Positions 53,943 to 62,314 of a stretch of 64,000 nucleotides of DNA are shown here, in pieces. Made by a program: the position numbers and the translations under genes. The stretch's first letter is position 1. Every line of letters begins with the position of its first letter. The notes under the pieces are model-generated. The model had not been told where the DNA came from. It saw nothing but the letters and a program-made list of their open reading frames with translations, and did no database searches. Source of the DNA: Pseudomonadota bacterium (GTDB taxonomy: Bacteria > Desulfobacterota > Desulfovibrionia > Desulfovibrionales > Desulfovibrionaceae); the NCBI GenBank assembly GCA_023411815.1, contig JAEYOJ010000089.1, positions 62,001 to 126,000 on the forward strand, given 5' to 3'.

Positions 53943-54461
53943 ATGCCTGGAAATGAAGGTCAAGCGGATAAAGCGCTTGCCAGGACGAGAGACTTGAAGG
54001 CCAAGGGCGTGGAGATAGGTCAGCTTGGGCCGGATCAATCGGACCAAGTGGCGGACCTGGAGCGTTTGTGTTTTCCGACGCCCTGGAGCGCGGAACAGTT
54101 GCGCCTGGGCATGGAGCAAGGCAGTATAAAAATCTACGGGGTCATGACTCCTGCCAAGCTTCTGGGGTATCTTTCCTATTATGCCATTAGCGACGAGGCA
54201 GAGGTGATCAATTTCGCTGTCGACTCGGCTTGGCGCAGGCAAGGTCTGGGGAAAGCTCTTTTGGGGTATGTATTGCAAAAATGGCGTGAAGAAGGCATAC
54301 GAGTTGGGTTCCTGGAGGTGCGAGCCTCCAATGAGGCTGCCATTCACCTCTATATTTCGTCCGGTTTTCGCCAAATGGGAGTACGGAGAGGCTATTATCC
54401 CGAGACCGGCGAGGACGCTCTGCTGTTGAAGTTGAACCTTGCAGACCTGCTGGCCCGATAG
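53943..54461 (+). CDS. rimI: Ribosomal-protein-alanine N-acetyltransferase-like GNAT
   Basis: A 172-residue GNAT acetyltransferase. The acetyl-CoA loop is VDSAWRRQGLGKALL, followed by FLEVRASNEAAIHLYISSGF and RRGYYPETGEDALLLKL, the RimI signature. RimI acetylates the N-terminus of ribosomal protein S18. An extra ~25-residue polar N-terminus precedes the domain. AGGATGGA lies before the ATG. It precedes pgk by 22 bases. Confidence 0.88.
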   Translation: MPGNEGQADKALARTRDLKAKGVEIGQLGPDQSDQVADLERLCFPTPWSAEQLRLGMEQGSIKIYGVMTPAKLLGYLSYYAISDEAEVINFAVDSAWRRQGLGKALLGYVLQKWREEGIRVGFLEVRASNEAAIHLYISSGFRQMGVRRGYYPETGEDALLLKLNLADLLAR

Positions 54462-54483
54462 AGCGAACCGAAAGGAGATACCA

Positions 54484-55677
54484 GTGAGCATGCGCTTCCT
54501 TGACCAAATCGATATCAAAGGCAAGCGGCTTCTCATTCGTGTGGATTATAATGTGCCTGTCAAAAACGGCGCTGTTCAGGACGACACCCGCATCAAGGGA
54601 AGCCTGGAAACGATACGGTATTGTCTGGACAAGGGCGCGTCTCTGGTCCTGTGCTCCCATCTCGGAAAGGCCAAGGGCAAGCCAGATCCAGCCTTCTCGT
54701 TACAGCCGGCGGCTCAGCGCCTGTCCGAGCTTATCGGGTGCAAGGTCCAAATGGCTCCAGATTGCATTGGACCTGAAGTCGAGAAAATGGCTCGATCCCT
54801 CAAGCCGGGCGAGATACTCCTGCTGGAGAATCTGCGCTTCCATGAGGGAGAAACCAAGAACGATCAGCAGTTCAGCGCAGCTTTGGCCAAGATGGGCGAA
54901 ATTTTCGTCAACGACGCCTTTGGCACCGCCCATCGTGCGCACGCGTCCATGGTCGGCGTCCCAAAGCACATCCCTCAGTGCTGTGCGGGCTTCCTGCTCA
55001 AGAAGGAGTGGGAGTACATCGGCGAGAACCTTGGCGATCCCAAGCGTCCATATGTCGCCATTTCCGGTGGCGCAAAGGTTTCCTCCAAGCTAGCTGTCCT
55101 GCATCGATTGCTGTCACAGGTCGATGCCCTGATTATCGGCGGGGCCATGGCCAATACTTTCCTCCTGGCTCAGGGGCATTCCGTAGGCAAGTCTCTGGTG
55201 GAGCCGGACCTGCTGGACGAAGCCAAGAAGATCATGAACGAAGCCAAGAAGCGCGGGGTCGAGTTGCACCTGCCAGCGGATGTCGTGCTGGGGCACGGTC
55301 TCGATGACAAACAATCCATGGGAACAGTGGATGTTGGCTCGATTCCGGATGACGCCATGGTTTTGGACATCGGTCCCAAAACTCGCGAGCAGTATGCAAA
55401 GGCTGTCTCGAAGGCCAGGACGGTCATGTGGAATGGTCCCATGGGAGCCTTTGAGAACTCTGCTTTTGCGGATGGCTCCCTGGCCATGGCAAGGGCTGTG
55501 GCCGGACTTCCCGACACCCTGACCGTAGTGGGTGGGGGCGACACGGATGCGTTGGTGCACAAGACGGGTCTGGCGGATAAGTTCAGCTTCATATCCACTG
55601 GAGGAGGGTCCTTCATGGAGTTCCTGGAAGGCAAGGAGCTTCCTGCATTTGCGGCTCTCCAGGAGTGTGGCCGATGA
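54484..55677 (+). CDS. pgk: Phosphoglycerate kinase (GTG start)
   Basis: A 397-residue glycolytic/gluconeogenic enzyme. LIRVDYNVPVKNG, LCSHLGKAKGKPDP, LLLENLRFHEGE, FVNDAFGTAHRAHAS, VVGGGDTDAL and FISTGGGSFMEFLEG are the classic blocks. GTG 54484 has AAAGGAG 7 bases upstream; ATG 54490 two codons later is less well placed. Its last bases overlap tpiA by 4. Confidence 0.96.
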   Translation: MSMRFLDQIDIKGKRLLIRVDYNVPVKNGAVQDDTRIKGSLETIRYCLDKGASLVLCSHLGKAKGKPDPAFSLQPAAQRLSELIGCKVQMAPDCIGPEVEKMARSLKPGEILLLENLRFHEGETKNDQQFSAALAKMGEIFVNDAFGTAHRAHASMVGVPKHIPQCCAGFLLKKEWEYIGENLGDPKRPYVAISGGAKVSSKLAVLHRLLSQVDALIIGGAMANTFLLAQGHSVGKSLVEPDLLDEAKKIMNEAKKRGVELHLPADVVLGHGLDDKQSMGTVDVGSIPDDAMVLDIGPKTREQYAKAVSKARTVMWNGPMGAFENSAFADGSLAMARAVAGLPDTLTVVGGGDTDALVHKTGLADKFSFISTGGGSFMEFLEGKELPAFAALQECGR

Positions 55678-56429
55678 TGAAACTCATGGCTGCCAACTGG
55701 AAGATGTACAAGACGAGGCCTGAAGCCGCCGATACCGCCAAGGATCTGGTCAAGCGCCTGGAAACTCTGTTGCCGGACGATCGTGAGGTGCTCGTCTTCC
55801 CTCCGTTCACAGCGCTTTATGCCGTAGGCGAGGCCTTCAAGGGACGCAAGAACCTCTCCTGGGGCGCGCAGAACTTTTACCCCAAGGAGGAGGGGGCCTA
55901 CACGGGGGAGATATCGCCGCGGATGCTTGCCGAGCTTGGCTGTACATATCTGCTGACCGGGCATTCCGAGCGCAGACATGTGTTCGGCGAGGGCGATGAC
56001 CTGGTGGCGGATAAGACTTCCATGGGGCTTGCCCAGGGTTTCAGAGTAGTTATGTGTATTGGCGAAACCATTGAGGAACGCCGAGGCGGCAAAGTTGAAG
56101 AGGTTCTCAAGAAGCAGCTTGACAAAGGGCTGTCAGGCGTGGATAAATCCCTCTCCTCCGAGCGGCTCTCTATTGCGTATGAGCCTGTGTGGGCCATTGG
56201 TACGGGAGAGGTTGCAAAACCCGCCGACATCCTTCAGGCTCACGAATTCATCCGGCAACAGCTCGGGATAGCTATGGGTAGAAGAGGGCGGGAGATGCGC
56301 ATCCTCTATGGAGGGAGTGTCAAACCTGAAAATGCCTCCGAAATCCTCGGCCTTGACAATGTGGATGGAGTGCTGGTAGGAGGCGCGAGCCTGAAGGCCG
56401 ATAGCTTCAGCCGTATCGCCTTGGCTTGA
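55674..56429 (+). CDS. tpiA: Triose-phosphate isomerase
   Basis: A 251-residue TIM-barrel enzyme interconverting DHAP and GAP. Catalytic Lys in AANWKMYK, His in LTGHSERR, Glu in AYEPVWAIGTG and the phosphate-binding LYGGSVKPEN. ATG 55674 (or 55677) overlaps the pgk stop, with AGGAG 9 bases ahead, so translation is coupled to pgk. Confidence 0.96.
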   Translation: MMKLMAANWKMYKTRPEAADTAKDLVKRLETLLPDDREVLVFPPFTALYAVGEAFKGRKNLSWGAQNFYPKEEGAYTGEISPRMLAELGCTYLLTGHSERRHVFGEGDDLVADKTSMGLAQGFRVVMCIGETIEERRGGKVEEVLKKQLDKGLSGVDKSLSSERLSIAYEPVWAIGTGEVAKPADILQAHEFIRQQLGIAMGRRGREMRILYGGSVKPENASEILGLDNVDGVLVGGASLKADSFSRIALA

Positions 56430-56466
56430 TTGAACCTTTCACGCGAGTGCTAGACAAGGATCGAAC

Positions 56467-56862
56467 TTGACTGCCCTGGTTCTGACTCTCCATATCCTGG
56501 TATGCATCATCCTTATTTTAATGGTGCTGCTCCAGTCCGGCAAGGAAGGCATGGGTGTGATTTTTGGCGGCGGCAGTCAGTCCTTTTTCGGAAGTTCTGG
56601 TGCCGGCAGCTTGTTGGCCAAGATCACCGCAGTTTGCGCCGCCATTTTCCTGCTCACGTCCCTGGGCTATAACTTGTTGCTCAAGGAGCGTCTCCGGGAA
56701 GGAGATTCCCTTATGCGCGGCGTGAGCACAGAGCAGCCGGCGGTTGCTCCTGAACCGGAGAGGCCGGGTGTTACTTTTGAAGAGCCGAGCACTCCTCCGA
56801 CGGAAGGCGCTCAACAAGCTCCGGAAGCAGCACCTGCCCCGGAAGGTCAGCAAGCCCAGTAG
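56467..56862 (+). CDS. secG: Preprotein translocase subunit SecG (TTG start)
   Basis: A 131-residue membrane protein with two helices (TALVLTLHILVCIILILMVL and LLAKITAVCAAIFLLTSLGYNLL) around the conserved LLQSGKEGMGVIFGGGSQSFFGSSGAG loop. The Pro/Glu/Ala-rich tail (~90-131) is longer than in E. coli. TTG 56467 follows AAGGA. It often ends a pgk-tpiA-secG run in many bacteria, as here. Confidence 0.93.
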   Translation: MTALVLTLHILVCIILILMVLLQSGKEGMGVIFGGGSQSFFGSSGAGSLLAKITAVCAAIFLLTSLGYNLLLKERLREGDSLMRGVSTEQPAVAPEPERPGVTFEEPSTPPTEGAQQAPEAAPAPEGQQAQ

Positions 56863-56880
56863 TTTTGTGTTCGTTGGCAA

Positions 56881-56965
56881 GCGGAAGTGGTGGAATTGGT
56901 AGACACGCTATCTTGAGGGGGTAGTGGCAATTGCTGTGGGGGTTCGAGTCCCCCCTTCCGCACCA
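56881..56965 (+). tRNA. tRNA-Leu (anticodon GAG), copy 1
   Basis: An 85-base class II tRNA with CCA encoded. Acceptor GCGGAAG/CTTCCGC; anticodon stem CTATC/GGTAG with loop TTGAGGG, so anticodon GAG; T-loop TTCGAGT. The short variable stem is GGC/GCT with one wobble pair. It lies 18 bases after secG. Confidence 0.95.
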
Positions 56966-57078
56966 TATAGCATTTGTGCAGCATCTGCATGGCGATCTGC
57001 GGATCGCATTTATTGAAGCCTTGCCGTCTCCTCGTACTGCAGGACGACGATTAAAAGTTCTTTTACAGTGCTCCGCCC

Positions 57079-57163
57079 GCGGAAGTGGTGGAATTGGTAG
57101 ACACGCTATCTTGAGGGGGTAGTGGCAATTGCCGTGGGGGTTCGAGTCCCCCCTTCCGCACCA
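57079..57163 (+). tRNA. tRNA-Leu (anticodon GAG), copy 2
   Basis: Identical to copy 1 over all 85 bases except position 55 (C instead of T), which turns the G-T pair in the variable arm into G-C. CCA is encoded. The 113-base spacer between copies has no gene and no visible homology with the other flanks. Confidence 0.95.
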
Positions 57164-57551
57164 TTGGATGCACTTCATTTGGCCGACCTCTTTCTCCCTG
57201 CCTTTACAATAATCACTCTTTCACGCATCAATCCTTATTTCAATGCAGAACAGTGTATCTGCGCAGCTTGATTATGGCATTTGACTGCGTGGGGCTAGGG
57301 GCGTTTCTGTCTCTGGTAGTTGGGGGCCGGCAAAACCCTTCCCAGTTCTTTTCCAATCTGTTGGCAGAAGAGAATCTGTAGAGAGGGCAGCTCCCTCTCT
57401 ACAGATATGCACCACGTCTTGAAATTGCCTGGATATAGCAGACGGCGGATTACGGGGTTCGAAGCGTGGCGCCGTTCTTCATCACCTGACCCTTTCGATT
57501 CGGCCGGTCGGGAGAGCCTGACGGGCGGGGTAGTGATAGGTTGCCGTCCTG
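57164..57551. other. Intergenic region between tRNA-Leu and hypB
   Basis: About 390 bases, convergent (tRNA on plus, hypB on minus). Contains a 14-bp hairpin at 57374-57406 (listed). No gene that I can support. Confidence 0.5.
57374..57406. repeat. Strong 14-bp hairpin without U-tract
   Basis: ATCTGTAGAGAGGG-CAGCT-CCCTCTCTACAGAT, perfect arms. On the plus strand ATGCACC follows; on the minus strand TCTCTTCTG. It may serve as a bidirectional transcription end between the tRNA and hypB. Confidence 0.5.
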
Positions 57552-58205
57552 CTACAGCTTGGCGGCACGCTCTCGGCGCAACCAATCATACCAAGGCGCA
57601 AGACCTTCGCCTGTTCGGCAGGAGACCGGGAATATGGCCAGACTTTCGTTGAGCTTGCGTGCATGGCCCTTGGCCTTTTCCAGATCGAAATCCACATAAG
57701 GCAGCAAATCGATTTTATTGAGGACCATGGCCTGGGAAATATGGAACATGAGCGGATATTTCTCAGGTTTGTCGTCGCCTTCGGTTACCGAGAGCAAGGT
57801 GACCTTGGCGTCCTCTCCCAGGTCGAACTCCGCGGGGCAAACGAGATTGCCCACGTTCTCGATGAACAGGATGTCCAGACCGTCGAGGTCGATGCTTTCC
57901 AAAGCCGCCTGGATCATGTTGCCGTCAAGATGGCAGCCGCCGTCGGTATTGACTTGCACGGCCTTGGCGCCTGTGGCGGCCACGCGTCGCGCATCGTTGT
58001 CGGTCTGCAGGTCGCCTTCAATGACAGCCATACGGAATTCAGACTTCAAATCGCGCAAGGTTCGTTCGAGCAGGGAGGTCTTTCCCGCGCCTGGCGAGCT
58101 CATGAGGTTGAGCACCAGAACTTTCTTTTCATCGAAACGGCGCTTGAGGTCTTTTGAAATGCGCTTGTTGGCCTCAAGGAGGTTTCGCACAACGGGTATT
58201 TCCAT
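57552..58205 (-). CDS. hypB: Hydrogenase nickel-incorporation GTPase HypB
   Basis: A 217-residue GTPase that delivers nickel to the hydrogenase large subunit. G1 SSPGAGKTS, the metal-site CH pair in GGCHLD, G3-like ENVGNLVCPAEFDLGE and G4 NKIDL. It lacks the His-rich nickel-storage N-terminus seen in some HypB. ATG 58205 is the family start; the frame is open eight codons upstream. It lies 27 bases after hypA and would serve both hydrogenases of this window. Confidence 0.94.
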   Translation of the reverse strand: MEIPVVRNLLEANKRISKDLKRRFDEKKVLVLNLMSSPGAGKTSLLERTLRDLKSEFRMAVIEGDLQTDNDARRVAATGAKAVQVNTDGGCHLDGNMIQAALESIDLDGLDILFIENVGNLVCPAEFDLGEDAKVTLLSVTEGDDKPEKYPLMFHISQAMVLNKIDLLPYVDFDLEKAKGHARKLNESLAIFPVSCRTGEGLAPWYDWLRRERAAKL

Positions 58206-58232
58206 CTTAACCACACCCTCGCATCTCAAGAC

Positions 58233-58586
58233 TCATTCGGCCTCGAGGTTTTCGATGTACAATTCCTTGCCGCTCAACACTTCATGGCCAAGCTCCTCAC
58301 CGCATTGCGGGCAAGTCATGAGAAGCAGGGTCGGGTCTTCCGGCTCAAAGGTGGTCCCGCATTGCCTGCAGCGAACCTTGAGCGGCACTTCCTCTGTCAC
58401 AAGTTCGGCGCCTTCCAAAGGTGTTTCGAGGGTCAGAGCCTGCCACGCGAAGTGTAGTGCTTCAGGCACCACGTTGGCCAGCCGACCGTGCATCACCTTG
58501 ACCTTGAGAAGTTTGGTGACGCCGTGCTTCTTCATTTCCTGATCAACGATATTGATCAGGCTTTGGGCGATTGACATCTCGTGCAT
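58233..58586 (-). CDS. hypA: Hydrogenase maturation nickel metallochaperone HypA
   Basis: A 117-residue protein. It begins MHEMSIAQSL, where the Met1-His2-Glu3 N-terminus binds nickel. Two CxxC pairs (CRQC, CPQC) form the structural zinc site. It passes nickel to HypB. An in-frame ATG four codons upstream exists, but the MHE start is needed for nickel binding, so I chose 58586. Confidence 0.94.
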   Translation of the reverse strand: MHEMSIAQSLINIVDQEMKKHGVTKLLKVKVMHGRLANVVPEALHFAWQALTLETPLEGAELVTEEVPLKVRCRQCGTTFEPEDPTLLLMTCPQCGEELGHEVLSGKELYIENLEAE

Positions 58587-58775
58587 GGAGCAACTCATAA
58601 AGAAGTTTTACTGCCCCGTAAAGCCAAGGCATGGCCGAAGCTTGGCTGCATTTGGCGCTGCTTCCGCTGCCGCACTTCAATCAGGATAAGCCCGGAGCAG
58701 ATGGAAACTCAGATTGAGAAGAGGGATCAAGCAGCCCGAAAAAGACTTCTGGAGCCAGGTATCGTCTGCCCCGAA

Positions 58776-59462
58776 TTAGAATGAAGCCAAGGCGACAAGA
58801 GTCGAAGCCAGTGCAAAACCGGTTGCCAAGTCCCTTGCTGCCCACGGCATGCGCACTTGCCAAGCTTCGGGCGTATCGAGCCCACGACTGGCCATAGCCA
58901 GGGTCTGATCCCAGGTTTTCTGTGTCAGTGCTCGCAGGGATGCCTGCACCAGCAGGAGCAGGCGCTTGTAGGCAGGCAATCCATGGCAGCGCAGTTTAAT
59001 CATCTGTCCGACATGCGCGAATGTCTGCCAGATGAGCGGGAGAAAATGAATCATGAGCGCCAAGGCTAAAGCTGGCTGCCAAGTCCAACGCCCCAAGGGG
59101 CGCATGTACCAGCTTACAGCCAGTCCCAGCGAGCGAGGCGAGGATGAGGTCGACAGGATCAAGCCCAGGATCAACAAGGTGTACAGGCGCAGCGCCAAGA
59201 AAGCGGCTTCGGCCAAGACCTGCTCCAGGGGCTGGGCGGCGATAGCTCCGGCAAGGATCTTGAGGCCGGTCCAGACGCCCAGGAACAGAAGGTAGCTCTT
59301 GAAAGCCTGCCAGAATACAGACCCAAGCCGCGCAGTCGCTATCAGGGCCGTCAGGCCCAAGGCATAGGCGGCAACTCCCGCAGGACCGGCAACCCAAACG
59401 AGCACCGCCAGCATCAGCCCGAGGGCGATTTTCAAGCGAGGATCAAAAGTCCGTAGGAGCAC
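58776..59462 (-). CDS. bioN: ECF transporter transmembrane subunit (BioN/EcfT)
   Basis: A 228-residue membrane protein, about five to six hydrophobic helices, with the coupling motif ASRGLD near residue 190, a variant of the Ala-Arg-Gly motifs that touch the ATPases. It starts at GTG 59462 behind GGGAG within a few bases of the ATPase stop. With the ATPase and BioY it forms a biotin uptake system. Confidence 0.88.
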   Translation of the reverse strand: MLLRTFDPRLKIALGLMLAVLVWVAGPAGVAAYALGLTALIATARLGSVFWQAFKSYLLFLGVWTGLKILAGAIAAQPLEQVLAEAAFLALRLYTLLILGLILSTSSSPRSLGLAVSWYMRPLGRWTWQPALALALMIHFLPLIWQTFAHVGQMIKLRCHGLPAYKRLLLLVQASLRALTQKTWDQTLAMASRGLDTPEAWQVRMPWAARDLATGFALASTLVALASF

Positions 59463-59468
59463 TTCGCG

Positions 59469-60197
59469 CTACTCCCAGGGCCGCAGTCCCAAGCCGGCCT
59501 GCCACGAACAGGGTGGCCGCACGTGGTGCCTGGACAAAAAGGGGAAGATATCCGTGGCCGTGCCTAAGGCGACCAATCGTCCCCTTTCAAGTATGGCCCA
59601 CAAATCGGCAATATCGGCGAGAGGCTCGATATCATGCGCTGAGATGATCTGCGTCAGTCCAACTGCCTTATTGGCCATGAGTACGGAGCGCATTTCGCGT
59701 ACGCCTGGGTAATCCAGTCCGCTGAAAGGTTCGTCTAGGAGGAGGAGGTGCGGCTTTCGGCGCAGAGTGGCAGCAATGCACAGTTTGCGTTTTTGGCCCC
59801 AGGATAAGGATTGCACGGGCTCTTCCCACAAGTCCTCAAGCCGAAAGTTCGCGGCCAGACCTTTGGCTTCGAGCATGCCTGCCGCATCTACGGGATCGAG
59901 TCCAAGGCATAGATCTTCGCCCACCGTAGCGCCCAGAATCTGCAAGTCAGCATCCTGAACAACGAGCCCGCTCATGGCGCGGATGGCTTGTGCCTGCTTA
60001 GGAGAGGTATGACCGGCAACCTTCAGGATGCCCTTGCTGGGAACGTACAGGCCCGCCAGCAAGGACAGCAAAGTGGATTTACCGCTCCCGTTGGCTCCCA
60101 CCAGTGCCAGGGTCAAGCCGCGTTCGAGGCATAGGGATATGCCATGGAGGACCTCGACCTGGTCATATGTGAAATGGATATCGGCGAGATGAATCAA
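59469..60197 (-). CDS. bioM: ECF transporter ATP-binding subunit (BioM/EcfA-like), TTG start
   Basis: A 242-residue ABC ATPase. Walker A GANGSGKST, Q-loop VVQDADLQILG, Walker B LLLLDEPFSGLD and switch His in SAHDIEPL. The signature reads LSWGQ instead of LSGGQ, a Trp for the second residue glycine. The TTG at 60197 overlaps the bioY stop (TTGA); the longer open frame upstream is antisense-like and overlaps bioY. No good ribosome site, so coupling to bioY translation is likely. Confidence 0.88.
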   Translation of the reverse strand: MIHLADIHFTYDQVEVLHGISLCLERGLTLALVGANGSGKSTLLSLLAGLYVPSKGILKVAGHTSPKQAQAIRAMSGLVVQDADLQILGATVGEDLCLGLDPVDAAGMLEAKGLAANFRLEDLWEEPVQSLSWGQKRKLCIAATLRRKPHLLLLDEPFSGLDYPGVREMRSVLMANKAVGLTQIISAHDIEPLADIADLWAILERGRLVALGTATDIFPFLSRHHVRPPCSWQAGLGLRPWE

Positions 60198-60739
60198 ATT
60201 GGAAGCAGCCTGCTTCGGCACATATAACGTTGGGTGATGATTGCCAACACCAGCTTGATGATATCGAGCGGCGCGAAGGGGGCCACGCCGATGGTCAGAG
60301 CTTCGTCCCAGCCGATGCCTAGCACGCTCTTGAGTTGCAGCACGCCCGGAATGTAGACAGCAAGAATGGCCACAAGGCCCCAGATTAGTCCGCGGACCCA
60401 GAATACAGGGCCTCTGCCGCGGCCGGCAATACCCATTATCAGCGCGCAGGCCAGGAAACCGAAGATGTAGCCGCCCGTAGGTCCAAGCAGCACTGCCAAG
60501 CCGGATCTGCCGCCGGCAAAGACCGGCAATCCTATGAGGCCTGCCAGGATGTATAGACCGACTGAGGCACTGCCCCAGACAGGCCCAAGCGTCAACCCGG
60601 CCAAAAAAGTAAAGAAAATCTGCAGCGAAAAAGGCACACCCCACAAGGGAAAGTGCAAGAAGGCCCCAGCCGCGATGAGCGCTGCCATCAGCGCGGTCCA
60701 GACGAGACGGTGCAAGGCAGCCAGGGGGGTCTGGGTCAT
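60194..60739 (-). CDS. bioY: Biotin transporter substrate-binding subunit BioY
   Basis: A 181-residue membrane protein of the BioY family: VPFSLQIFFTFLAGLTLGPVWGSASVGLYILAGLIGLPVFAGG and GPTGGYIFGFLACALIMG are the core. ATG 60739 follows AAGGGAGG; the open frame upstream to 60862 has no support. It is the first gene of bioY-bioM-bioN. The 164-base gap to the divergent SagB-type gene has no biotin operator I can identify. Confidence 0.93.
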   Translation of the reverse strand: MTQTPLAALHRLVWTALMAALIAAGAFLHFPLWGVPFSLQIFFTFLAGLTLGPVWGSASVGLYILAGLIGLPVFAGGRSGLAVLLGPTGGYIFGFLACALIMGIAGRGRGPVFWVRGLIWGLVAILAVYIPGVLQLKSVLGIGWDEALTIGVAPFAPLDIIKLVLAIITQRYMCRSRLLPI

Positions 60740-60903
60740 AGAGGCCTCCCTTGGAGTAATTGACAGGGGTTCTAGTCCCACAGGAGTGAGTAGCCCGTCA
60801 AGTTTCAACCCATCCGCCGTGGACCGTGCAGTCCTGACTGTCTTGCTTGTATCCATAATCACCCTACGGTATTCAATTAGCAGCAGATCTGATAGGGGAT
60901 GTC

Positions 60904-62304
60904 ATGGGCGCTCACGAATTCACATCTGTTCTGCGCTATCACCAGCGCTCAAGCCTCGGCAGGGGCATGTTGCGAGGCGTGAGCCTGGATTGGTGCAATA
61001 AACCGAAGTGCCCCAAAAGATACCCTGGGCTGCCGAGACTCCATCTTCGACCTAACGCGAAACTGCCCGGCGCGCCCTTGGCAATCCTTTTCCCCCTGAG
61101 CAACAGACCGCAAGTGACTCTTGCCGAGCTATCCACTCTGCTTTTGCTGGCCAACTCGGTAACAGCCCAGTACCGCGGCATGGGCGAAACGCTGCGACTT
61201 TTGAGTTGTCCGTCGGCAGGTGCTCTTTATCCCTGCGAACTCTATGTTCAGGCTGATGGCATCAGCGGCTTGGAAAGCGGTCTCTACCACTATGATCCCT
61301 TTGCTTACGATCTGTGCCTGCTGCGGAGGTCCGAAGCTGAGGCTCCCAGACTCAGCTTCTTTATTACGGCTATCCTCCATCGAGCGGCCTGGAAGTATGA
61401 TCTCAGAGCGTACCGTTACTGTCTGCTGGATGCCGGCCACCTGCTCGAGAGTATTCTCCTGGCATCCATGAATCTGGGGATTGAATTGCAGCCCTGTCAT
61501 GACTTTCCAGATCAAGAAACAAACAGGCAATTGTGCCTCGACCCGAATCGCGAGGTCTGTCTGGCTGCCGCCATGGGCAATCCGGTGTGCCAATTGCCTG
61601 CCGGCTTGCTACAGATCGACGAATCCGCGCTTATTGCCGCAAGCCGTTGTGCGCAAGACGACCTCCCCTCGCCGGAACTCATGGAGGTTCACGCAACGAC
61701 CAGCAGATCGTTTGCGGGACCAATGGGTTTTAAGTCTATCGGGCGCGGATCGTCGAAACCAACTGATAGCTTTGGCGACCTCGGCGCATATGCCAAGGCC
61801 GTGCGACAACGGCGTTCGCAGCGAAAATTCATGCTGGAAGATCTCACTAGGCAGCAGTTTGACAGGCTGCTCTCCCTGGTTGCTGACCTGCAGACGAGCG
61901 AGGTTGTGCGGCTGGGGATCATGCTCGAACGAGTCCAAGGTTTTCTTCCTGGCCTGTATGGACTAGAAGCGGATGGCAGGCTCAAGCTTCTACTCGGCAG
62001 ATCCTTGGCGAAGGACTTGGCTTCCGCGAGCCTGGGTCAAGGTTGGATGGCCCAGGCTGCAATGGTAGTTCTGGCCTGGGCGAATTTGTCTGCCCTGGAG
62101 CAGGAGTTTGGACCCAGGGCATACCGGGTGGTGCATCTGCTTAGCGGCCAGTTCGGTCAGCGTGTCTACCTAGCGGCTTCGGCCATGAATCTTGGGTGCT
62201 GTGGCGTTGGGGCTTTTTTCGATGATGAGGCAAATCAGGTATTAGGCCTGACGCCTGATGAGCATCTGCTGTATCTGCTGGCTTTCGGGCCAGTACGCAA
62301 GTGA
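60904..62304 (+). CDS. SagB-type dehydrogenase with two nitroreductase-like halves
   Basis: A 466-residue flavoenzyme-like protein. Half 1 (~70-225) has the SagB signature region (LLLLANSVTAQY, LLSCPSAGALYPCELYV, GLESGLYHYDPFAYDL, HLLESILLASMNLGIELQP). Half 2 (~300-465) is a second nitroreductase fold (YAKAVRQRRSQRKFMLEDLTRQQ, QRVYLAASAMNLGCCGVGAFFDDE). Tandem SagB proteins are FMN oxidoreductases, some of which work on azoline peptides. No YcaO cyclodehydratase or precursor peptide is in the window, so the substrate is unknown. AGGGGA precedes the ATG. It is divergent from bioY. Confidence 0.85.
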   Translation: MGAHEFTSVLRYHQRSSLGRGMLRGVSLDWCNKPKCPKRYPGLPRLHLRPNAKLPGAPLAILFPLSNRPQVTLAELSTLLLLANSVTAQYRGMGETLRLLSCPSAGALYPCELYVQADGISGLESGLYHYDPFAYDLCLLRRSEAEAPRLSFFITAILHRAAWKYDLRAYRYCLLDAGHLLESILLASMNLGIELQPCHDFPDQETNRQLCLDPNREVCLAAAMGNPVCQLPAGLLQIDESALIAASRCAQDDLPSPELMEVHATTSRSFAGPMGFKSIGRGSSKPTDSFGDLGAYAKAVRQRRSQRKFMLEDLTRQQFDRLLSLVADLQTSEVVRLGIMLERVQGFLPGLYGLEADGRLKLLLGRSLAKDLASASLGQGWMAQAAMVVLAWANLSALEQEFGPRAYRVVHLLSGQFGQRVYLAASAMNLGCCGVGAFFDDEANQVLGLTPDEHLLYLLAFGPVRK

Positions 62305-62314
62305 GGATCCGCGC

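Noticed and set aside
53910..54536. N-terminal extension of the Nudix frame
   Set aside because: Antisense to rimI and lacks family similarity; only the part from 53909 downward is Nudix.
57079..57163. Second tRNA-Leu as attachment-site remnant of an integrated element
   Set aside because: No integrase, phage or transposon gene nearby; the copy is full length with CCA, which fits plain duplication.
60198..60644. N-terminal extension of the ECF ATPase frame
   Set aside because: Overlaps bioY in another frame and shows no similarity; ATPase homology starts at the TTG 60197.
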